NCBI GenBank assembly: GCA_041504365.1
Contig: CP167917.1
Coordinates: forward strand, 4,340,001 to 4,404,000
Source of the DNA: Dryocola sp. LX212
Lineage (GTDB): Bacteria; Pseudomonadota; Gammaproteobacteria; Enterobacterales; Enterobacteriaceae
DNA length: 64,000 nt
Direction: 5' to 3'
Both the position numbers and the translations under genes were made by a program. The notes below the pieces were generated by a model that was not told where the DNA came from, did not search any database, and saw nothing but the letters and a program-made list of their open reading frames with translations. Positions 56,858-64,000 of this stretch are shown one piece after another. The stretch's first letter is position 1; each line of letters starts with the position of its first letter.

Positions 56858-56908
56858 TCTGGTTAGCGTGGATTCCGCTACCGATTTTCCACCGGACGTT
56901 TAACTGAA

Positions 56909-57670
56909 CTAGATCAGGCGGCGAGCCGCTTCAACGACGATTTTCACCGCGTGGCTTTCCGTCTTCTTCATGGTTTCGGCATTAGGAATTTCTTGCTGGG
57001 TGCGGTTCACGATAACACCGGCTACCATCCCGGCGCGCAGGCCCTGGCTTGCACACATGGTCAGCAACGTGGCCGATTCCATTTCGTAGTTCATCACGCC
57101 CATCTGCTGCCACTCTTCCATGGAGCCTTTGAAGCGGCTGACGACGCGACCGGAGAAGGTGTCGTAACGCTCCTGACCCGGGTAGAAGGTGTCGGAGGAT
57201 GCTGTCACGCCAACGTGAGTCGTCGCACCAATGGATTTGGCTGCTTCAACCAGCGCCGTCGTACAGGCGAAGTCAGCAACCGCCGGGAACTCCATAGGCG
57301 CAAAGTGCAGGCTGGCACCGTCAAGACGCACGGACGCGGTGGTGACCAGCACGTCTCCAACGCTGATATGCGGCTGGATAGCACCGGTGGTGCCGATACG
57401 CAGGAAGGTACGAATGCCCAGCTGTGCCAGCTCTTCCACGGCAATAGAAGTAGACGGACCGCCAATACCGGTTGAGCAGACGATTACGGCCTTGCCGTCG
57501 AGTTCAGCGCGCCAGGTAGTGAATTCACGATGGGCCGCCAGTTTGACCGGCTTGTCCATCAGCGCGGCGATTTTTTCAACTCGCTCCGGATCGCCCGGGA
57601 CGATAGCAAGCGTTGCCCCCTGCAGGTCGCTCTTCGTGAGGCCGAGGTGAAAAACATCAGACTTGGACAT
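56909..57670 (-). CDS. udp: Uridine phosphorylase
   Basis: Reversible phosphorolysis of uridine to uracil and ribose 1-phosphate. 253 residues, matches the NP-I family with the start [30 protein letters not shown] and the catalytic region [18 protein letters not shown]. Its upstream region carries two CRP-like sites. Confidence 0.98.
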   Translation of the reverse strand: MSKSDVFHLGLTKSDLQGATLAIVPGDPERVEKIAALMDKPVKLAAHREFTTWRAELDGKAVIVCSTGIGGPSTSIAVEELAQLGIRTFLRIGTTGAIQPHISVGDVLVTTASVRLDGASLHFAPMEFPAVADFACTTALVEAAKSIGATTHVGVTASSDTFYPGQERYDTFSGRVVSRFKGSMEEWQQMGVMNYEMESATLLTMCASQGLRAGMVAGVIVNRTQQEIPNAETMKKTESHAVKIVVEAARRLI

Positions 57671-57743
57671 AACAGACTCCTCTGTTGAGTAGGGTTGGCT
57701 TGTGCCATAAAGCGGTACTTTACAGAACCCGCGCGAATAATTT

Positions 57744-57812
57744 CGTGACGCGTTTCACTATGAATGAAACAAATTACATCATTTACAATTCGTTTGGTGA
57801 TGAAGATCACGC
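57744..57812 (-). promoter_or_regulatory. Tandem CRP-like sites of the udp promoter
   Basis: CGTGA-N6-TCACT at 57744-57759 and GGTGATGAAGATCACGC at 57796-57812 match the TGTGA-N6-TCACA pattern, spaced about 52 bases apart. In E. coli udp is activated by CRP at two sites, with CytR binding between them; this arrangement fits. Confidence 0.75.
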
Positions 57813-57918
57813 ATGAGAAGCGAATTGTGCGCTTATCGCTCCGCGAGAGCGTTTTTTTTAAACCAGAGATGTTAGCTATAGTTACCTCACTGCGCTAATG
57901 CTGGTACGGAGAATGCCA

Positions 57919-58746
57919 ATGAAAGAAGAGCACACAACAAAGAACACGCCGGGCGGTAATTTCGCACCTGCGGCAGAACCCCTCGCGACAACCGTTGTAA
58001 CCACCCCGGAGGATGCCATTCTGGCCGGCGAAACGTCGGTCCCCTCTCAGGGCGAGAACATGCCTGCTTACCATGCACGGCCTAAAAACGCCGAAGGTCC
58101 TTTACCCGTGGTGATTGTGGTCCAGGAAATTTTCGGCGTGCATGAACATATTCGCGACGTCTGCCGCCGCCTGGCGCTTGAAGGCTATCTGGCCGTGGCG
58201 CCGGAACTCTATTTCCGCCAGGGCGATCCAAACGATTATGCAGATATTCCAACCCTGTTTAGCGGTCTGGTATCAAAGGTGCCGGATGCGCAGGTGCTTG
58301 CAGATCTCGATCACGTTGCCAGCTGGGCGGCCCGTAACGGCGGTGATGCTCATCGCCTGACGATCACCGGATTTTGCTGGGGCGGGCGTATTGCCTGGCT
58401 TTACGCCGCGCACAACCCACAGCTTAAAGCAGCAGTGGCCTGGTATGGCAAGCTGACAGGAGAAAAGACGCTGAATTCACCGAATCATCCGGTGGATATA
58501 GCCATCAACCTTAACGCTCCGGTGCTGGGCCTGTATGGCGGGCAGGATACGGGGATCCCGCAGGATACGGTGGAAACCATGCGTCAGGCGCTACGTGCCG
58601 CTAATGCAAACTCGGAGATTATCGTTTATCCCGATGCGGGCCACGCGTTCAACGCGGACTATCGCCCGAGCTACCATGAAGAGTCGGCGAAAGACGGCTG
58701 GGAAAGGATGCTGGCGTGGTTTGCTCGTTTTGACGGCAAGAAATAA
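57919..58746 (+). CDS. ysgA: Dienelactone hydrolase family protein
   Basis: A 275-residue alpha/beta hydrolase resembling E. coli YsgA. The nucleophile Cys sits in GFCWGG, the Asp in GGQDTGIP, and the His in DAGHAFNADYRP, giving the Cys-Asp-His triad of the family. The physiological substrate is unknown. ATG 57919 is preferred because GGAG lies 7 bases upstream; ATGs at 57898 and 57913 are also in frame. It stands between udp (divergent) and the convergent metE. Confidence 0.92.
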   Translation: MKEEHTTKNTPGGNFAPAAEPLATTVVTTPEDAILAGETSVPSQGENMPAYHARPKNAEGPLPVVIVVQEIFGVHEHIRDVCRRLALEGYLAVAPELYFRQGDPNDYADIPTLFSGLVSKVPDAQVLADLDHVASWAARNGGDAHRLTITGFCWGGRIAWLYAAHNPQLKAAVAWYGKLTGEKTLNSPNHPVDIAINLNAPVLGLYGGQDTGIPQDTVETMRQALRAANANSEIIVYPDAGHAFNADYRPSYHEESAKDGWERMLAWFARFDGKK

Positions 58747-58766
58747 AAGAATCTGAGTAATACGTC

Positions 58767-58821
58767 CCCCTCACCCAGCCCCCTCCCCAAAGGGACGAGG
58801 GAGAAGGCATGGCGTGAGGGT
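58767..58821. terminator. Palindromic terminator between ysgA and metE
   Basis: CCCTCAC (58769-58775) and GTGAGGG (58814-58820) form the outer arms; inside, CCCTCCCC and the later GGGACGAGGG pair. GC-rich and at the junction of two convergent genes, it could end both. Similar palindromes occur at many intergenic sites in enterobacteria. Confidence 0.6.
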
Positions 58822-58827
58822 CAGGCC

Positions 58828-61089
58828 TTAAGCGCTACGCAGGTTCTGAGCAGCCTTCACCATATTTGCCAGCGCCTGGCGGGTTTCAGGCCAGCCGCGG
58901 GTTTTCAGGCCGCAGTCCGGGTTCACCCACAGGCGTTCTGCCGGCACGGACTCTGCGGCTTTCTTCAGCAGGGCTTCAATCCATTCCACGCTTGGCACGT
59001 TCGGGGAGTGGATGTCGTAGACGCCCGGCCCGATTTCATTCGGGTATTCGAACTCTTTGAACGACTCCAGCAGATCCATGTCGGAACGGGACGTTTCGAT
59101 GGTGATCACGTCCGCATCCAGAGCCGCGATGGAATCCATGATGTCGTTAAACTCGCAGTAACACATGTGAGTGTGGATCTGCGTGTCGTCGCGCACGACG
59201 GCGGCGTTCAGGCGGAAGGCTTCCACGCCCCACTCTAAATACGCCTGCCAGTCAGACTGGCGCAGCGGTAAGCCTTCGCGCAGCGCTGGCTCATCAATCT
59301 GGATAATACCAATGCCCGCGTCTTCCAGATCCGCCACTTCGTCACGCAGCGCCAGGGCGATTTGTTTCGCGATGGTTTCGCGGCTCACGTCCTCGCGTGG
59401 GAATGACCAGCAGAGGATGGTTACAGGCCCGGTCAGCATACCTTTTACCGGCTTATCGGTCAGAGACTGCGCGTACTTCGCCCACTCAACGGTGATGGCT
59501 TTCGGACGGCTGATGTCACCAATGACCACCGGAGGCTTCACGCAGCGGGAGCCGTAGCTCTGCACCCAGCCATTCTGAGTAAATACGAAGCCGTCGAGGT
59601 TTTCGCCAAAGTATTCCACCATATCGTTACGCTCAGCTTCGCCGTGTACCAGCACGTCCAGCCCCAGGCGCTCCTGCTCAACAATCGCCTGCTTGATATG
59701 TTCAGCGATACCGGTGCGGTAGTTGCCCGCGTCCAGATTGCCTTTTTTGAAATCCAGACGCAGCCCGCGAATTTCTGTGGTTTGCGGGAACGAGCCGATA
59801 GTCGTCGTCGGCCATGCCGGCAGATTAAAGCGCTGACGCTGCGCCTTAGCACGGGAAACATAGTCGCTCTGGCGCTGGCTGTCCTGAGCGGTAATGGCCG
59901 CCAGGCGTTTTTCTACCGCCGCGTTATGCACTCGGCTGGAGTTACGGCGGGCCTGAATCGGCGCGCTCCACTCGGCGATTTTGTCCGTGTTGCCGCTGTT
60001 CAGGGCTTCGGTCAGCAGTGACAGCTCGGCGCATTTTTGCAGGGCAAAAGCAAACCAGCTTTTCACCTCTTCATCCAGACGGGTTTCCACGCTCAGATCG
60101 ATTGGGCTGTGCAGCAGGGAGCAGGAAGAAGCCACCCACAGGTCGCGCTTGCCGACCAGCGCTTTCAGCTGAGCATATTTCTCAGTCAGGTCTGCACGCC
60201 AGACGTTACGACCGTTGATGACGCCCGCAGACAGCAGCCAGTCGGCAGGCAGCTGCTGATGGATCTCGTTGATATCGTCTTTACCGTGAACGAAATCAAC
60301 GTGCAGACCCTGTACCGGCAGCGCGGTAATGGTGTCCAGATTTGGTGTGACGCCTTCAAAGTAAGTGGTCAGCAGGAGTTTAGGCTTACCAGCCAGCGCG
60401 TCGTAAGCTGGTTTGAAGGCGTCCAGCCATGCCTGCGGCAGCTCCAGCACCAGCGCAGGCTCATCGATTTGCACCCATTCAATCCCGCGTTTCGCCAGCT
60501 CGGCGAGCACCTGCTGGTAAACCTGCAGAATGTCTTTCAGCAGGCTCAGGCGGTCGAACTGCTCGCCCTTCACCTTGCCCAGCCACAGGTAAGTGACCGG
60601 CCCGAGCAAGACCGGTTTCACGCTATGGCCCAGAGCCAGCGCTTCGTCTACTTCGTCCAGCAGCTGCGTCCATTTCAGTCTGAACTGCTGGCCTTTTGTG
60701 AATTCTGGCACCATGTAGTGGTAGTTGGTGTTAAACCATTTGGTCATTTCAGCAGCGGCGGCTGGCTCGCCGGTTGGCGCACGGCCACGGCCAATGCGGA
60801 ACAAGGTATCCAGGTCGACGCTGCCGTCCGCATTCTGATGACGAGCCGGCACGTTACCGAGCAGCAGGCTGGTGGTCAGAACGTGGTCGTACCATGCGAA
60901 GTCGCCCACTGGCAGCAGTTCTACGCCCGCCTGTTTCTGCTGATCCCAGTGACGGGCGCGCAGCTCGCGGCCCACTGCCAGTAACTCTTGCTGGGTGGAG
61001 TTGCCTGCCCAGTAGCTTTCCTGGGCTTTTTTCAATTCGCGACGCAGGCCGACACGAGGAAAACCGAGGGTGTGATTATGGATTGTCAT
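58828..61089 (-). CDS. metE: Cobalamin-independent methionine synthase
   Basis: Transfers the methyl group from 5-methyltetrahydropteroyltri-L-glutamate to homocysteine. 753 residues, full length. Two TIM-barrel halves; the C-terminal zinc site is in HTHMCYCEF (His, Cys) and [11 protein letters not shown] (Cys). It is divergent from metR, its activator, and the intervening 234 bases hold MetJ and MetR sites. Abundant in cells lacking B12. Confidence 0.98.
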   Translation of the reverse strand: MTIHNHTLGFPRVGLRRELKKAQESYWAGNSTQQELLAVGRELRARHWDQQKQAGVELLPVGDFAWYDHVLTTSLLLGNVPARHQNADGSVDLDTLFRIGRGRAPTGEPAAAAEMTKWFNTNYHYMVPEFTKGQQFRLKWTQLLDEVDEALALGHSVKPVLLGPVTYLWLGKVKGEQFDRLSLLKDILQVYQQVLAELAKRGIEWVQIDEPALVLELPQAWLDAFKPAYDALAGKPKLLLTTYFEGVTPNLDTITALPVQGLHVDFVHGKDDINEIHQQLPADWLLSAGVINGRNVWRADLTEKYAQLKALVGKRDLWVASSCSLLHSPIDLSVETRLDEEVKSWFAFALQKCAELSLLTEALNSGNTDKIAEWSAPIQARRNSSRVHNAAVEKRLAAITAQDSQRQSDYVSRAKAQRQRFNLPAWPTTTIGSFPQTTEIRGLRLDFKKGNLDAGNYRTGIAEHIKQAIVEQERLGLDVLVHGEAERNDMVEYFGENLDGFVFTQNGWVQSYGSRCVKPPVVIGDISRPKAITVEWAKYAQSLTDKPVKGMLTGPVTILCWSFPREDVSRETIAKQIALALRDEVADLEDAGIGIIQIDEPALREGLPLRQSDWQAYLEWGVEAFRLNAAVVRDDTQIHTHMCYCEFNDIMDSIAALDADVITIETSRSDMDLLESFKEFEYPNEIGPGVYDIHSPNVPSVEWIEALLKKAAESVPAERLWVNPDCGLKTRGWPETRQALANMVKAAQNLRSA

Positions 61090-61123
61090 GTTATCGCCTC
61101 TTTATATGATTAATCCAGATGGA

Positions 61124-61224
61124 TTTCGGATTTAGGGAAGGCGGTAAGCTCGCTTATCTCCGTGAGCTTACTTAAGTAAGTGACCGGAGTAAGTGAGTGA
61201 AACCAACGCACCATAAATTCGAAA
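61124..61224. repeat. Long imperfect palindromic repeat, copy B
   Basis: Ends TTTCGGATTTAGGG (61124-61137) and CCATAAATTCGAAA (61211-61224) are imperfect inverted repeats; the core shares the pattern of copy A at 6814-6908 (AGCTTACTT-AGTAAGTGA). It lies in the metE-metR control region. Confidence 0.75.
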
Positions 61225-61236
61225 GACGCTGGATTT

Positions 61237-61260
61237 AGACGTCCAGATGTTTACACATCT
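61237..61260. promoter_or_regulatory. MetJ operator (tandem met boxes)
   Basis: AGACGTCC (61237-61244) and AGATGTTT (61245-61252) are two adjacent 8 bp met boxes (consensus AGACGTCT), with a third, weaker one at 61253-61260. MetJ with SAM represses metE and metR from here. Confidence 0.75.
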
Positions 61261-61311
61261 ATAATCCGCAGGTACTGTATCTTCCTCAAGCGCAAAATCT
61301 TCATCGCGAAG

Positions 61312-61324
61312 TGAAGGACTTTCA
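61312..61324. promoter_or_regulatory. MetR-type site TGAA-N5-TTCA
   Basis: TGAAGGACTTTCA is a perfect match to the MetR pattern. It overlaps the metR ribosome binding site and ATG, which suits autorepression, though most known activator sites lie farther from the start. A chance match is possible. Confidence 0.5.
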
Positions 61325-62277
61325 TGATCGAAATTAAACATCTGCGGACGCTCCAGGCGTTACGAAACTGCGGCTCGCTGGCCGCCGCGAGCGCCTCGCT
61401 GCATCAGACCCAGTCAGCCCTCTCCCATCAGTTCAGCGATCTGGAGCAGCGGCTCGGGTTCCGCCTGTTTGTTCGTAAAAGTCAGCCGCTGCGCTTTACG
61501 CCGCAGGGTGAAATTTTGCTTCAGCTTGCCGAACAGGTGCTGCCGCAGATCGGCCGCGCGCTTCAGGCCTGCAATGAGCCGCATCAGACCACACTGCGCA
61601 TTGCTATTGAATGCCATAGCTGCATCCAGTGGCTGACCCCGGCGCTGGAGAATTTCCACAAACAGTGGCCGCAGGTGGATCTGGATTTCAAATCAGGCGT
61701 GACGTTCGACCCGCAGCCCGCGCTGCAGCAAAGCGAGCTGGATATCGTTCTGACGTCCGACATCCTGCCGCGCAGCGGCCTGCACTATTCGCCCATGTTT
61801 GATTATGAAGTGCGCCTGGTGCTGGCGACGGATCACCCGCTGGCGGGCAAGGCGCGCATCGAGCCGGAAGATTTAAGCAGCGAAACGCTGATGATTTACC
61901 CGGTGCAGCGCCAGCGGCTGGATGTCTGGCGTCACTTCCTGCAGCCGGCAGGCGTTAGCCCATCGCTGAAGAGCGTGGATAACACGCTGCTGCTGATTCA
62001 GATGGTGTCGGCCCGCATGGGGATTGCCGCGCTGCCGCACTGGGTGGTGGAGAGTTTTGAGCGCCAGGGGCTGGTGGTGACCAGGACCCTGGGCGAAGGA
62101 TTGTGGAGCCGACTGTACGCCGCCGTACGCGACGGAGAGCAGCGCCAGCCGGTAACGGAAGCATTTATTCGCTCGACGCGCTCGCACGCCTGTGAGCATC
62201 TTCCGTTTGTGCGGAACGCGGAGCGACCCAATGGCGATGCACCCATAGCGAAGCCATTATCACCGTCCCCCCAATAA
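61324..62277 (+). CDS. metR: LysR-type activator of methionine genes
   Basis: Activates metE, metH and other genes in the presence of homocysteine. 317 residues: N-terminal winged HTH ([41 protein letters not shown]) and a C-terminal effector domain. Divergent from metE. The last 113 bases overlap the 3' end of yigM on the other strand. Confidence 0.97.
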   Translation: MIEIKHLRTLQALRNCGSLAAASASLHQTQSALSHQFSDLEQRLGFRLFVRKSQPLRFTPQGEILLQLAEQVLPQIGRALQACNEPHQTTLRIAIECHSCIQWLTPALENFHKQWPQVDLDFKSGVTFDPQPALQQSELDIVLTSDILPRSGLHYSPMFDYEVRLVLATDHPLAGKARIEPEDLSSETLMIYPVQRQRLDVWRHFLQPAGVSPSLKSVDNTLLLIQMVSARMGIAALPHWVVESFERQGLVVTRTLGEGLWSRLYAAVRDGEQRQPVTEAFIRSTRSHACEHLPFVRNAERPNGDAPIAKPLSPSPQ

Positions 62278-63064
62278 TAAAGCTCGGCCAGTGGGGCTGT
62301 TCCTGCCAGATGGCAAGGTTAACCAGCAGCCCCGCGGGCACATGCACATTGTTCATGATGCCGAGCGTCCCCGCATCGACCTGAGTTGCACCGTAGTTCC
62401 ACATGAAATAGCCCAGTCCGGAAGCGACCACGCCCAGCCACACCAGAATGCCCCATTGCAGGTTAGTGGTTGGCAGCTTCTGTGGATTGCCCATCACAAA
62501 CCAGGCGCTTACCGCCACCATGGCCGCCCCGAGATAGAACCATGAAAAAGCACATTTTTGCGGCATAGGCCGCGTTTCCATCAGCCGCTTGTACCCCACC
62601 ATCCCGATGGCAAAGCAGATGTTCGCCGCCTGCACCAGCAGTAAACCAGTCCAGAAGTGTTCGCTCACTTTGTCGTAGCGGATGATGGCCGCGCCGACAA
62701 CGGCCAGCCCGGCGCTTAGCGCATAGCCCCAGCGCAGCGGCCTGCGGCTGAGCAAATCATAAATTAGCGTGATATAGAGCGGCGTCAGCACCGTGAACAG
62801 CAGGAATTCCGACACGGTGAGATAGAGATAGGCCTGGAAGCTGAACAGGTACATCACGCCGAGCTGTAGCGCGCCCACCAGCATGTACAACAGCAGCGTT
62901 TTCGCGCTGTAGCCCTTAAATCGCAGGAATGGCAGGAACACGACTGCCGCCAGGCCCACGCGCATCAGCACTGAAAAGTAGCTGTCGACGTGGCCGGCAA
63001 GGTATTCGCCAATCAGGCTAAAGGAGAAGGCCCACAGGATAGTAGTGATGATCAGTAACGGCAC
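62165..63064 (-). CDS. yigM: EamA/DMT family transporter YigM (biotin transporter)
   Basis: A 299-residue inner-membrane protein with about ten hydrophobic segments in two EamA repeats. E. coli YigM is a biotin importer; this gene has the same place beside metR, converging with it. The basic tail ([26 protein letters not shown]) and its stop overlap the end of metR by 113 bases. Substrate assignment is by position and resemblance only. Confidence 0.9.
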   Translation of the reverse strand: MPLLIITTILWAFSFSLIGEYLAGHVDSYFSVLMRVGLAAVVFLPFLRFKGYSAKTLLLYMLVGALQLGVMYLFSFQAYLYLTVSEFLLFTVLTPLYITLIYDLLSRRPLRWGYALSAGLAVVGAAIIRYDKVSEHFWTGLLLVQAANICFAIGMVGYKRLMETRPMPQKCAFSWFYLGAAMVAVSAWFVMGNPQKLPTTNLQWGILVWLGVVASGLGYFMWNYGATQVDAGTLGIMNNVHVPAGLLVNLAIWQEQPHWPSFIIGGTVIMASLWVHRHWVAPRSAQTEDAHRRASASSE

Positions 63065-63331
63065 GGTGGCATCTTCGCAGCAGGAAATTTACCGCATTGT
63101 AGCGAAGCTTGTTGCCGGGAGGGAAATTATTTGGTTGACGAGTGACTAAATTATGACCGCACTGCAAGTCATCTGTACGCCACCGGTTATGAATACATAC
63201 CTGAGTTGGATCCGTGCATTAATGGTTCAACTATTGACCAGATGGGTCATAAAGATAAGATAGGGGCAAGTAAACCGAATAACATATTAAATATCAATAA
63301 ATTAAATAAATCACATAACGGAAGTGAATAT
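63065..63331. other. AT-rich gap before vgrG
   Basis: 267 bases. The right half (about 63240-63331) is markedly AT-rich, unlike the flanking genes, and ends in GGAAGTGAAT before the ATG. It marks the boundary between core chromosome and the T6SS part. No ORF or terminator is convincing; short ORFs are not supported. Confidence 0.6.
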
Positions 63332-64000
63332 ATGAACAAGGCTGTTCAACCATACTTTAGCCACAGCCACCACCTGCTGGCGGTAAAAGGGTGCGGCTCG
63401 GATCTGGACGTGCTGGCGTTTGAAGGCGATGAGGCCCTCAGCGCGCCGTTCAGCTACCGGATTGAATTCACCAGCGCTGACCATGCCATCAGTAAAGAAA
63501 TGATGCTGATGAAAGCAGCCTCTCTGACGCTGCAGGCCCCGGTGGACCAGGGCTACGGCATCAAAATGCAGCAGGCCGTGCGTACCCTCCAGGGGGTGGT
63601 GAGCGGCTTTGAACGCCTCAGCACCTCAAAGGATGAAACCCACTATGCCCTGACACTCCAGCCGCGCCTGGCGCTGCTTGACCGTTCGCACCAGAACGCC
63701 ATTTATCAGGATATGTCGGTCCCGCAGATTGTGGAAAAAATCCTGCGCGAGCGCCACAACATGCGCGGTCAGGATTTTCTGTTCTCGCTCTCAAAAGAGT
63801 ACCCGCGCCGTGAGCAGGTGATGCAGTACGGTGAGGACGACCTGCACTTTATTACCCACCTGCTGGGTGAGGTCGGCATCTGGTTCCGCTTTACCACCGA
63901 CACGCGCCTGAACATCGACGTGGTGGAGTTTTACGACGGTCAGCAGGGGTATGAAAAAGGCCTGACGCTGCCGTCGGTGCCGCCGTCGGGCCAGCATTCG
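63332..64000 (+). CDS. vgrG: Type VI secretion spike protein VgrG, 3' truncated by window edge
   Basis: Trimeric tip of the type VI secretion needle (TssI). The 223 codons present (open to the last base) belong to the gp27-like N-terminal half: the start MNKAVQPYFSHSHHLLAVKG, then FEGDEALSAPFSYRIEFTS and the conserved HFITHLLGEVGIWFRF stretch. The gp5-like needle and any C-terminal effector domain lie beyond the window. It follows yigM, where E. coli has pldB, so this is an acquired island. It is absent from simple ORF lists because it has no stop inside the window. Confidence 0.95.
   Translation, partial: MNKAVQPYFSHSHHLLAVKGCGSDLDVLAFEGDEALSAPFSYRIEFTSADHAISKEMMLMKAASLTLQAPVDQGYGIKMQQAVRTLQGVVSGFERLSTSKDETHYALTLQPRLALLDRSHQNAIYQDMSVPQIVEKILRERHNMRGQDFLFSLSKEYPRREQVMQYGEDDLHFITHLLGEVGIWFRFTTDTRLNIDVVEFYDGQQGYEKGLTLPSVPPSGQHS

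Overview
The window is a 64 kb piece of a gamma-proteobacterial chromosome, clearly Enterobacteriaceae: almost every protein is collinear with, and nearly identical to, the E. coli K-12 region purH-rpoBC-rrn-fadBA-tat-metER (window orientation is reversed relative to K-12 for most of it). It is not Escherichia itself. The zraPSR genes that K-12 has between purD and yjaH are absent, a PTS IIB/IIA pair sits between thiH and rpoC, a GNAT gene sits between the tRNA cluster and coaA, a hemB of the metal-site type seen in Pseudomonas lies between rfaH and tatD, and a type VI secretion vgrG begins at the right edge. A genus such as Enterobacter, Klebsiella, Cedecea or a relative is plausible; the exact genus cannot be fixed from the sequence alone.

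Layout. 1-2215: 3' part of purH, then purD (purine synthesis), closed by REP repeats and a terminator. 2362-6721 (minus): yjaH, hupA, yjaG, nfi, hemE, nudC. 6943-7446: rsd (anti-sigma70). 7502-13072: TPP riboswitch and thiCEFSGH, the thiamin operon. 13073-14027: a hairpin-rich gap and an orphan PTS IIB/IIA pair. 14101-28350 (minus): the transcription/translation block tRNA-Thr-Tyr-Gly-Thr-tufB, secE-nusG, rplKA, rplJL-rpoBC. 28682-32400: GNAT acetyltransferase, coaA, birA, murB. 32494-37927 (minus): a full rRNA operon 16S-tRNA-Glu-23S-5S with P1/P2 promoters, boxA sites and terminator. 37988-41973 (minus): hemG, trkH, yigZ, pepQ. 42121-45627: FadR-controlled fadBA. 45634-47874 (minus): fre, ubiD. 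48052-48540: rfaH. 48602-56701 (minus): hemB, tatD, tatCBA, ubiB, ubiJ, ubiE, rmuC. 56824-57812: udp with CRP sites. 57919-58746: dienelactone hydrolase family gene. 58828-62277: divergent metE/metR with MetJ and MetR sites. 62165-63064: yigM transporter, tail-overlapping metR. 63332-64000: start of vgrG.

How it fits together. Most of the window is core housekeeping: RNA polymerase, ribosomal proteins, EF-Tu and rRNA share growth-rate control; purine and thiamin synthesis are linked because ThiC uses the purine intermediate AIR; ubiE-ubiJ-ubiB and ubiD make ubiquinone; the tat genes export folded proteins; fadBA degrades fatty acids; metE/metR make methionine. The accessory parts are few: the PTS pair, the GNAT gene, REP elements, two copies of a roughly 100 bp palindromic repeat, a tRNA-Tyr 3'-end echo of the rtT kind, and the vgrG edge. 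The most striking structural point is that this rRNA operon has rrnA-type flanking sequence (hemG, trkH) on one side and rrnB-type spacer and flank (tRNA-Glu, murB) on the other, so the segment lying between rrnA and rrnB in K-12 is not here.
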